Assembly (NCBI GenBank): GCA_024401365.1
Contig: JAKSLE010000011.1
Span: 20,884 to 84,883, forward strand
Length of the DNA stretch: 64,000 bases
Direction: 5' to 3'
From: Bacteroidales bacterium
GTDB taxonomy: Bacteria; Bacteroidota; Bacteroidia; Bacteroidales; Marinilabiliaceae
Shown here: piece after piece, positions 54,313 to 62,038 of the stretch
Numbering within the stretch: the stretch's first letter is position 1
How the letters are laid out: each line of letters begins with the position of its first letter
Position numbers and translations under genes: made by a program
Notes under the pieces: model-generated
The model's database searches: none
Told to the model about the DNA's origin: nothing
The model's input: only the letters and a program-made list of their open reading frames with translations

Positions 54313-56901
54313 ATGGACCCACTATTGTTAGTTGAGCAATGTTACAATAAGTTACCACAAGACATGAGATCAAAGCCTTGGGAGGTAACAAATCATGGTC
54401 GAAGCGTTTTGCATGCTGAAGATGAGTTAAATGCCTACATTGCTGCATATGGCGAAATGCATATAGTAAAATGTATGGCGGCGCTACAAAACTTCCCCTT
54501 TGATGATTTGCAATACTACGAGTATGAGATATTTGATTGGGGGTGTGGACAAGGTCTCGCAACATTGACATTATTGGATATGTTGCATGATCGAGGACTG
54601 TTATCTCGTTTGAAGTCTATATACTTAATAGAGCCGTCTTCTCTTGCTCTCACAAGGGCGACTAACTGGGTAAGACAGAATTCTGGTCCTGGAGTAAGTG
54701 TTATTCCAGTAAACTCATATATACCGGCAGATATTAATGCCTCTATGCCAGAAGTGCGATGTTCATCGAGAATTAGTATAAATCTATTTTCGAATATCCT
54801 TGACATTAGAAGTCTTAATCTTCATTGGTTGGCAAACAAGACCGCGTCGTTAGCTAATGTCAATTACATGGTATGTATAGGTCCAAAATTTACACAAAAT
54901 ACAAACACTAGAATTTCTGACTTTTGTGGATACTTTAATCCATCTGATTATTTCTCTTGTATAAATTCCTATCCGTATTCTTATACAAGCAGAACCCATC
55001 ATGCATTTGGATGTGAAACTAGATGTTTCGTGCACAAAAGGGAGCAGATGCTTGATAATGGATATAAGGAATGTGCGGAAGAATATGTAAATGCAGACCC
55101 ATATAGTTATACTGTAGAAGTACTTCGCGGTGTTGTAGATGATAAAATATTAGATTTTTACAATACTCTTCGTCAAGCTTGCGAAACGACAGACTATGAG
55201 ATATTCTTTCGTCCATATATTAATTGTGACGTAGTTGATTTTGTCTTGATCAGTAAAACGCATGGAATACTACTCATAAGTACATGTGAAAACCTTGAAG
55301 AGTTTGATGCTGAATTTAAAAGAGTTGAAGCTATTAAAAGTCATCTGTTTAACGTCCATCTTAAGACTATCAAGATAGATTCAATTGTATACTCATCAAT
55401 ATATAATTGTGTAAAAACAGCGTTGTTCTTCCCTAACCACTCGAAAGAAGAGGTTAAAAGCAAGATTAAAGAGTTAAATAGTGGAAAAAACGCTACAAGT
55501 AAAATTAACACCAATAAAGATTATTATAAGTATTTGCGTTTATTTGTAAAAGATAGTATTAACTTGCATATAGAACTTGCTAACATAACAAATAATGGTT
55601 TTAAAAAAGAGTATTACGAAGAATTGATAGACATTATATCCTCTAAGTGGCATTCGTATAAAGATGGAGATTCTAATTTAAAATTGAGTGATAGACAAAA
55701 AGATATTGTAAGAAGTAACAATAAAAGGTTACGCGTTAAGGGCGTAGCTGGGTGTGGAAAAACACAAGTTGTAGCAAACAGGGCAGTAGAACAATACTTG
55801 AAAACTGGCGAGCGCGTTCTTATTGTCACGTTTAACATAGCTCTTGTGAAATATATTCGAATGAGAATAAATCAAGTCCCTGCAGATTTTTCTCCTAGAA
55901 TGTTTGAGATTACTAACTATCATCAATTTTTCAAATCTAAAGCTAATCTGTATGCTAAACAGAAATTATGTTTGAATGATTTTGATAATCCACATTTTTT
56001 TGATGAATACACCCCAAACATAACTAAATATAAAAGTATAATAATAGATGAGGTACAGGATTTTAAGGAGGCCTGGATACAATCTATTGTTTCTAATTTT
56101 CTAAGTGAAGGAGGTTCTGTTTCACTATTTGGCGACGGAGAGCAAAATATATATGAAAGAGAATTCGAGTTGGAAACCAAAATGCCGCCTCAACAAGGTT
56201 GTGGCTTTTCTGGTAGATGGAATGAAATGAATGACCGAATATCAATGAGAATCCAAAACAAGAAGATAGCCGAATTGAGTTCAGAATTTGCTAGTTCCTT
56301 TATGAGTAGTAGAGCCTCTATTGGCATTCAAGAAGAAATGCAATTCGAGAAATACTATATTAAGTATTGGAATGTTGGACAGCAAGTAACTGCCCAAACG
56401 CTTGCAAGTAATATTGCGTGGATTATACAAGAGCATAATTTAAGCAATAGGGATGTTGCGGTTTTGGGGCAAGCTGTTAACTTGCTTAGGGATATTGAAA
56501 AAGCATATTCAGATCTTAATAATCAACAAGTAAAAACAATGATTAATTTTGAGAATGCCTCACAATATTCTCAAGTTACCCAAAGACCAAATTCCATTTA
56601 TATTCATAAGGACTTAGAAGAAATAAGAAGAGCTGCTAAAACCCATTTTACCACTGATTGTGAAGCGATAAAGTTTTCTACAATACATAGTTTTAAGGGT
56701 TGGGAATCTAAAACAATTATCTTGTTGTTACAGCCTGAAATGCAACCTGATAACAACTTTGGAGGCTACAATATTCAAGAGCGAGAGAATACACCAGCGC
56801 TCATTTACACGGCTTTAACACGAGCAAGATGCAATTTATTTATAATAAATCTAGGGAATTCAGAATATCATTCTTTCTTTAATTCAAATATAGAGCAATG
56901 A
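54313..56901 (+). CDS. Methyltransferase-like / SF1 helicase fusion protein
   Basis: An 862-residue protein with three regions. Residues about 1-280 resemble a class I SAM methyltransferase: motif I 'FDWGCGQGLATLTL' (about 74-87), then 'IYLIEPSSLALTRA'. Residues about 295-400 look like a weak NERD/PD-(D/E)XK-type domain ('INCDVVDFVLISKTHGILLI'), but the expected E-x-K is not seen. Residues about 465-862 are a UvrD/Rep-type SF1 helicase: Walker A 'GVAGCGKTQ' (about 477), Walker B 'IIIDEVQDF' (about 576), 'STIHSFKGWES' (about 790) and 'YTALTRARCNLFI' (about 831). Its stop overlaps the next start (ATGA). Confidence 0.8.
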   Translation: MDPLLLVEQCYNKLPQDMRSKPWEVTNHGRSVLHAEDELNAYIAAYGEMHIVKCMAALQNFPFDDLQYYEYEIFDWGCGQGLATLTLLDMLHDRGLLSRLKSIYLIEPSSLALTRATNWVRQNSGPGVSVIPVNSYIPADINASMPEVRCSSRISINLFSNILDIRSLNLHWLANKTASLANVNYMVCIGPKFTQNTNTRISDFCGYFNPSDYFSCINSYPYSYTSRTHHAFGCETRCFVHKREQMLDNGYKECAEEYVNADPYSYTVEVLRGVVDDKILDFYNTLRQACETTDYEIFFRPYINCDVVDFVLISKTHGILLISTCENLEEFDAEFKRVEAIKSHLFNVHLKTIKIDSIVYSSIYNCVKTALFFPNHSKEEVKSKIKELNSGKNATSKINTNKDYYKYLRLFVKDSINLHIELANITNNGFKKEYYEELIDIISSKWHSYKDGDSNLKLSDRQKDIVRSNNKRLRVKGVAGCGKTQVVANRAVEQYLKTGERVLIVTFNIALVKYIRMRINQVPADFSPRMFEITNYHQFFKSKANLYAKQKLCLNDFDNPHFFDEYTPNITKYKSIIIDEVQDFKEAWIQSIVSNFLSEGGSVSLFGDGEQNIYEREFELETKMPPQQGCGFSGRWNEMNDRISMRIQNKKIAELSSEFASSFMSSRASIGIQEEMQFEKYYIKYWNVGQQVTAQTLASNIAWIIQEHNLSNRDVAVLGQAVNLLRDIEKAYSDLNNQQVKTMINFENASQYSQVTQRPNSIYIHKDLEEIRRAAKTHFTTDCEAIKFSTIHSFKGWESKTIILLLQPEMQPDNNFGGYNIQERENTPALIYTALTRARCNLFIINLGNSEYHSFFNSNIEQ

Positions 56902-57218
56902 AATTAAGTATACACGAAAAAAGAATAATCTTTCAGATTCTTGTGTCAATAATGAATGCAGATTCAGTTCAGCAACCAGAAGAAATGGATTTTCTAGACA
57001 GAGTGTTCAAAGATTTTGATTTGACAATTGAAGAATTTGATCATATGGACGATATAGATATGGATTATCTGATTAATGAGTATGCGAAGTTTTCAGATGA
57101 TGTAAAAGAATATGCTCAGAAATTGTTTATTGGCATGGCCAGTTGTGACGGTTTTGTAGATCCAAGAGAATTGTCGATAATTAATGATTTGAAATCCAAT
57201 ATTCGTCAAAAACCATAG
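56898..57218 (+). CDS. TerB-like protein, 106 residues
   Basis: A small acidic, all-helical protein. The halves 'ILVSIMNADSVQQPEEMDFL' and 'LFIGMASCDGFVDPRELSII' are the paired acidic-helix motifs of TerB-type proteins, including the DG..D..E pattern. TerB domains are linked to tellurite resistance and to stress and phage-response systems. The ATGA overlap with the helicase gene points to translational coupling and a shared complex. Confidence 0.7.
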   Translation: MKLSIHEKRIIFQILVSIMNADSVQQPEEMDFLDRVFKDFDLTIEEFDHMDDIDMDYLINEYAKFSDDVKEYAQKLFIGMASCDGFVDPRELSIINDLKSNIRQKP

Positions 57219-57249
57219 ATATAACAGTAAGCATTGCAATCAGATTTGT

Positions 57250-57257
57250 TAACTTTG
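57250..57257 (+). promoter_or_regulatory. -7 element TAACTTTG before the ATPase gene
   Basis: Matches TAnnTTTG in the 117-base gap between the TerB-like gene and the large ATPase gene, 78 bases before its start. No -33 box is clear. It may provide an internal promoter for the last two genes. Confidence 0.45.
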
Positions 57258-57335
57258 TCAAGTGTTGACATGTAATAAATCCTTTAACTACTTTTACAAA
57301 TAAATATTCACTAGAAAAGTATCGTTTTTTTTATT

Positions 57336-60300
57336 ATGGAAAATTTCAAGACAATATTAGAGAAAATTAAACAAGAGGAATACTCTCTTAGAGATATCAA
57401 GGTAAAAAAAAAACCAAATCCTTATAGAAGTAAGGTAACTGGTGCAGATGTACATAAAAATTATGAATATGCTCATGTTGTCTCTTTTCTGTTATTGGCA
57501 AAGTACTCTAATGCTTTTGACATGAAAGATGTAAGTGATGTTGCTGACATTTCAATTCTATTAAGTCAATCGACAAATATTAAAGCAAATAAATTTCTTA
57601 AACTTTGGAACGAAATAGCAGACAACTACAACTACCCATACATACTAGATTTTATTGATATTTTAAATCTATATGATTTTTCTGATTATTGTTCAAATGA
57701 TAGTAATGATGTTGTAATATCAGATTTTCTCAATGAGAAATACTTATTTAATGAACATGAATATTTTCTTTACGATGATCCTACTGTATCAACAGCTTTC
57801 GACATAGTTGACTCGTGTGCATTTCAATTGGGCATAGAACACAACGATTCCGATACCATTCTTGTAAGTGTAAAGAATATTTATGTTATCCGGAACATTC
57901 TAAAGAAACACAGAAATAAAAAGCTTGTTTTTTCAAAATGCGGAAGATTGAAACTGGATATAAAAATTGCTATAGAATTCTTGAGTTGTTACAAAGATTG
58001 TCAATATGTCGAAGAAGAAAATGATAAATTTTTTCCTTTCGATACTGCTCAGTTTGATGGCATTTACTACTCACATTACTCATATGCTAACCCGAAAGAA
58101 TCACCGGAGTCTCTGGAAAAACTGATGGAATTCGTAAAAAAGGATGGTTTTTGTGTTGCATGTAATCAACCGGCAGTTAGGGCTAGTAATATTTTCTTGA
58201 AATGTGAAATACCCCTTGTGCTTGAATATGGTGGATACGATCAGCCTCTTATGATTGTCGCCAAGAATAAACCAGACGAAACAGAACGTGTCAGATATGG
58301 AACATTCCGTATAGAGAATCTTTATGATGAATCGGAATTTGAATCATGGAAAAATCGTCTTGTTTCCGTTATAAAAAACAATGGCTATATCGATTATTGT
58401 TATCAAGTGTTGTCAAAAGATGATTTTCGTTATGCTACAAAAGATATAAGGTTTTATTCCATAAAAAGGGCGAAAGATGAAATGTCTTTTGTATGGAGAG
58501 ATTTAAAAAACATTATCTCAAGAACTGATATTGAGGAAATAATAAACAATGATGATGCTGAAATTAATAATGTTATTTGTTTCGGCGACTTATCATCAAA
58601 TCCTTTCCAAATAAAAGCTGATCAATGTAAGTATATTAAACCGTTCAATAACACAATTCCATGTCCTAATCAAATAATAAAAGATTTCGAGATTGAAAAA
58701 TATGGTGACGATGCATTTGGTTTTTGTGTTCCATTAAAGTATCAAGATATTTTCTATAAAACATTTGGTGATGATAGCAATGATGATGATATAGAAATCA
58801 GGAAATTCAGGAAGTTGCTATGCTATAGATTAGTGACTAAACCATCAATTCTGTTAGGATTAAATAACGTGCTTCGGGTTGATGCTTCTCCTTCTCATCC
58901 GGTCTGTATCGAAAAATTGTATTTTTATCGTGATAGTTATAGGTGGGGTTGTTCTGAACAAATTAAGACAATACAAATTTCTCCTGACTACGATGAGAAC
59001 TTCATAATTTACCAAATTATAAAGGCAAATCATAACGGTCATATACTTGTTGCACCAACTAAAGAAGAACAAAGAACATATTTTTTAAATAAAAGGTTAG
59101 AGTATCTTTCAACATATCAGACTGTAGTTGACGAAATGGAGGATGAAACAAAACACGCAATTGCAATTTCTGACTCCAGAATATCCGGTATCGGATTTAA
59201 GAACTTCAGACGTTTTATAGATTTAGACCTTTTATCTTTATCAGGTGTGAACATTCTTGTTGGAGGCAACAATGCAGGAAAATCAACCTTCGTAAAAGGT
59301 CTGTTATTAAGTTTAGACAATATAAAATCTTTGGTGCCTGAAAACACTAGTAATTTTTCTGCCAACCAAAGATTATACTTCCAGCTAGACGCAAACAAAC
59401 TACACGATGTCCATGTTGGCACATTCAACAGAGCATATTCTGCCAATGCTGTGCCTTTTGATGAAGACGATTATAGAAAAATTTGTTTTAAAGTCAGAAT
59501 CTCCCATTATGTTATCGATATAATTATTTGTCCCGAAGGTAATGATGATATAACAAGTATTCCTATTGGAAAAATAAGTGTCAATGATGAAAAACGTAAT
59601 GCTTTATTTATCTTTGACTATATCCATGATTCTGTTACCATGACATATGAATTGTCTTCAACAAAGGATACTAAGATATTTCATATGCTCCCTTTAAATA
59701 CAGATAATTACTATAAGACAAATGTAATAGCTTCTCTCATACGAGGAATTTCTGATTTCATATCATCAAACAATCAAGATGAAAGTAATGATGATTGGAC
59801 TAATTTGCAGGTTCTCAAAGGAAAAACAGGTTTTTTGATAGAAATATCTAATGAATTAGATGGTATTTTAAACAACACTCAAGTTGAATATATTTATGCA
59901 CATGGTATTAACCAAAAAATCTTGTTCAATTACAACGACCGCAACGATTTTATGGCTCTCACTTTGCATGATTTAACTAATGAGAACATAAGCAGTGAAG
60001 AAGAGAAGTTTATTTATTACTGGATGGAGGAATTTGGTATAGGAAAGAAATTTGAAATCAATTCAATTGGAGGCGAAGCGTATTCTATTCAAATCAAAAA
60101 CATGAATGACAATATTGTTTATCTCGCTGACATGGGAATGGGCGCAAGCCAACTGCTTATACTTATTTTCCGTCTGGCAATAGTCATTCACCGTCAAAAA
60201 ATGAAAGGGAATACACCATATAAGCCTACTATAATCATTGAAGAACCTGAGCAGAATATGCATCCCGCGTATCAGTCAAAATTAGCAGAATTATTTTACA

Positions 60301-60560
60301 AAGTATATGATAAATACGGATTAAACTTTATCGTAGAAACACATTCTGAATATATAGTAAGGAAAAGTCAGGTTATTGTTGCAAAACATAAATTTGATTC
60401 TCAAAAGTCTCTTGATGATAATAACCCATTTAAGGTATATTATTTTCCGACAGAAGGAAATCCATACGAGATGAAGTATCGGGCTGACGGAAACTTCAGC
60501 AATGAATTTGGTTCTGGATTCTACGATGAGGCTAATAAATTACTATACGAAATATTATAA
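57336..60560 (+). CDS. Large protein with C-terminal ABC-type (AAA15/OLD-like) ATPase domain
   Basis: A 1074-residue protein. Residues about 1-610 are not recognised with confidence; 'YDDPTVSTAFDIVDS' (about 146), 'FDGIYYSHYS' (about 239) and 'LMEFVKKDGFCVACN' (about 262) faintly recall an N6-DNA methyltransferase that has lost its motifs. The ATPase has Walker A 'GGNNAGKST' (about 643-651), Walker B 'TIIIEEPEQNMHP' (about 966) and the H-loop-like 'VETHSEYIVRK' (about 1000), as in AAA15/OLD-type ATPases. No TOPRIM is evident. It ends 2 bases before the next gene. Confidence 0.75.
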   Translation: MENFKTILEKIKQEEYSLRDIKVKKKPNPYRSKVTGADVHKNYEYAHVVSFLLLAKYSNAFDMKDVSDVADISILLSQSTNIKANKFLKLWNEIADNYNYPYILDFIDILNLYDFSDYCSNDSNDVVISDFLNEKYLFNEHEYFLYDDPTVSTAFDIVDSCAFQLGIEHNDSDTILVSVKNIYVIRNILKKHRNKKLVFSKCGRLKLDIKIAIEFLSCYKDCQYVEEENDKFFPFDTAQFDGIYYSHYSYANPKESPESLEKLMEFVKKDGFCVACNQPAVRASNIFLKCEIPLVLEYGGYDQPLMIVAKNKPDETERVRYGTFRIENLYDESEFESWKNRLVSVIKNNGYIDYCYQVLSKDDFRYATKDIRFYSIKRAKDEMSFVWRDLKNIISRTDIEEIINNDDAEINNVICFGDLSSNPFQIKADQCKYIKPFNNTIPCPNQIIKDFEIEKYGDDAFGFCVPLKYQDIFYKTFGDDSNDDDIEIRKFRKLLCYRLVTKPSILLGLNNVLRVDASPSHPVCIEKLYFYRDSYRWGCSEQIKTIQISPDYDENFIIYQIIKANHNGHILVAPTKEEQRTYFLNKRLEYLSTYQTVVDEMEDETKHAIAISDSRISGIGFKNFRRFIDLDLLSLSGVNILVGGNNAGKSTFVKGLLLSLDNIKSLVPENTSNFSANQRLYFQLDANKLHDVHVGTFNRAYSANAVPFDEDDYRKICFKVRISHYVIDIIICPEGNDDITSIPIGKISVNDEKRNALFIFDYIHDSVTMTYELSSTKDTKIFHMLPLNTDNYYKTNVIASLIRGISDFISSNNQDESNDDWTNLQVLKGKTGFLIEISNELDGILNNTQVEYIYAHGINQKILFNYNDRNDFMALTLHDLTNENISSEEEKFIYYWMEEFGIGKKFEINSIGGEAYSIQIKNMNDNIVYLADMGMGASQLLILIFRLAIVIHRQKMKGNTPYKPTIIIEEPEQNMHPAYQSKLAELFYKVYDKYGLNFIVETHSEYIVRKSQVIVAKHKFDSQKSLDDNNPFKVYYFPTEGNPYEMKYRADGNFSNEFGSGFYDEANKLLYEIL

Positions 60561-60562
60561 AT

Positions 60563-61513
60563 ATGAAACTTTATATTGACAAGGAAAATATAATTGCATT
60601 TATAACAAATAGATCCGAAGATACAGATCTATTTGATGAAAGTGTTCGTATGATAAAACGAGGACTAGAAATTAATTATAATTTTCCTAAATCCGAAATC
60701 CCAAACAACCCTGTTTTAATTGCCTGGTTTGGTAAAATGAATGGTTGTGGAGTTCGATTTTCCAGTATATTTCGTACAGAAACAGATATAAAACCTGAGC
60801 GACCAGTTAAATCTAATTTCTATAATAATTATGATTCTGAAGATAGATGCTCTATATATTTATTGAATATAGATGAAAATATCTGTAATTCCATCCGTAA
60901 TAAGTATTCAATATTAGTTGGTCGGCCAGGCGACGAAATGGAAGTATTTAGAAAACTTCTTGAAATTCCAGAAAGAACAGGCATGATGAGTAATATTACA
61001 AGCTGGGCAGACTATTGTCCCAAATTGCCCATTACAGATGTCATAGTCTGCGATAACTATTACTTTAAGGACATAGATGTATATGATAAAAATAATAATG
61101 AACTTATTAGGGCGCTGGCATCTATTTCAAAAGATGTTTTAAACGTTGTATTTTTTATTAAGCATGAAGTAGTTGATCCTAAAATCAAACTTGATGTAGA
61201 ATGGACAAGAATAAAGAATATGATCTCTTCTGTATCAGGACTATCAAAGGGCAGATGTTCTGTTACAATAATAACTACTAACAGAACGCACAGCAGACAT
61301 ATTATTACAAATTATTATAGAATTTCCCCAACAACCTGTGTTCATTTAAAAGAAAACGGACTTAAAGAAGATGCCAATATCTCTATAAATTCTCATACAG
61401 AACCAAGGGAAATGGAAACAACAAAAAGTCTTATTGATACATTTCAAGACATTGCAAAGTCGCCGGTAGGGATATTTGGGGATAAAAAAAGTAATTTTAT
61501 AAAGTTTGAATAA
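60563..61513 (+). CDS. Possible effector of the cassette, 316 residues
   Basis: No confident family. Segments seen: 'IAWFGKMNGCGVRFSSIF', 'DVIVCDNYYFKD' (about 164) and 'THSRHIITNYYRI' (about 242-254). The last recalls the 'HDR.I.TN' core of MIT_C/phospholipase-D-like domains, but only loosely. There is no signal peptide or membrane helix. It follows the ATPase gene by 2 bases, so the pair is almost certainly co-expressed. A role as the toxic or nucleic-acid-processing partner is inference from position. Confidence 0.6.
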   Translation: MKLYIDKENIIAFITNRSEDTDLFDESVRMIKRGLEINYNFPKSEIPNNPVLIAWFGKMNGCGVRFSSIFRTETDIKPERPVKSNFYNNYDSEDRCSIYLLNIDENICNSIRNKYSILVGRPGDEMEVFRKLLEIPERTGMMSNITSWADYCPKLPITDVIVCDNYYFKDIDVYDKNNNELIRALASISKDVLNVVFFIKHEVVDPKIKLDVEWTRIKNMISSVSGLSKGRCSVTIITTNRTHSRHIITNYYRISPTTCVHLKENGLKEDANISINSHTEPREMETTKSLIDTFQDIAKSPVGIFGDKKSNFIKFE

Positions 61514-61600
61514 AAGTATTGAGTTTCTTGAAAGTCAGCTAGTTTGTGTTTGAAAAATAGATATAATTGTCAAATAAAGGCAAGAATAAGAAAAAGTAGT

Positions 61601-61654
61601 GTAAGCTTCCCCATTATAGGATAGTTCGGGGAAGCTTACAAAGGGGAAGTTTAC
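61601..61654. repeat. Three copies of a 12-base arm, one inverted
   Basis: GTAAGCTTCCCC (61601-61612) is the exact inverse of GGGGAAGCTTAC (61628-61639). A third copy, GGGGAAGTTTAC, follows at 61643-61654. The first two form a 12-bp hairpin with a 15-base loop but lack a T run. It may be the terminator of the cassette or a scar. Confidence 0.6.
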
Positions 61655-61676
61655 AGCCGTATAAAAGTTGGTAATG

Positions 61677-61845
61677 TTAAATAATCTCGCCATTCCAGAG
61701 CATTTTCAAGAAATCATATATGTATACGATCTCGATATTGTCGGAAGTGCGTGTTAGTTTACTCCGGAATCTGAAAATACTCCTTTATTGTGTTGGCACT
61801 TATACCGCAGTCTTGTGCAATGTTTTGATGATTTACCATCTGGTG
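61677..61845 (-). pseudogene. Remnant of a DUF4143 AAA ATPase
   Basis: Read on the reverse strand, about 61756-61843 encodes 'VNHQNIAQDCGISANTIKEY' followed by FQIPE and a stop. This is the helix-turn-helix segment typical of DUF4143 ATPases. After a junction, 61677-61740 in another frame encodes 'NIEIVYIYDFLKMLWNGEII' and a stop, which looks like the C-terminal end of the same family. The ATPase core and the middle are missing, so the gene has been reduced by at least two deletions. The match is by memory of the family, not by alignment. Confidence 0.55.
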
Positions 61846-61869
61846 CAATTATAAATACTTTTCAGTTCA

Positions 61870-61909
61870 TACTGCGGAATTTTAATGAAATACTGAAGTG
61901 GTACTGCGG
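61870..61909 (-). repeat. TACTGCGG direct repeats 32 bp apart before the ATPase remnant
   Basis: TACTGCGGA occurs at 61870 and 61902 (32-base period), each followed by an A/T-rich TTTTAA. On the reverse strand they lie directly upstream of the remnant, in the position and with the period of the repeats before the intact ATPase at 49869, but with a different sequence. Confidence 0.6.
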
Positions 61910-61999
61910 ATTTTAAGTGGAAATATATTAAGAGATTAATTGCAATCAAGAATATATTCCCAATGTTACAATAATACGTGAAGATGATAGAAATATAAG

Positions 62000-62007
62000 T
62001 ATATTTG
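62000..62007 (+). promoter_or_regulatory. -7 promoter element TATATTTG
   Basis: Matches TAnnTTTG, 31 bases before the esterase start. No -33 TTTG is clear. Confidence 0.55.
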
Positions 62008-62038
62008 CGGCAGTTAACTCAATAGACTTGTATAAGGT

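Larger units (their letters stand above)
61514..62038. other. 525-base gap: inverted repeats, ATPase remnant and phased repeats
   Basis: No intact gene. It holds a three-armed 12-base repeat (61601-61654), a decayed DUF4143 ATPase on the reverse strand (61677-61845), two TACTGCGG repeats 32 bases apart (61870-61909), and the promoter of the esterase gene (62000). Confidence 0.8.

Noticed and set aside
54313-61513. Naming the cassette Gabija
   Set aside because: A helicase and an OLD-like ATPase are present, but the ATPase protein has a 600-residue extra part and no visible TOPRIM, and there are TerB-like and extra proteins.
53063-62038. Integrated mobile element with attachment sites
   Set aside because: The block differs in composition, but I found no integrase, tRNA or matching direct repeats at its two ends.
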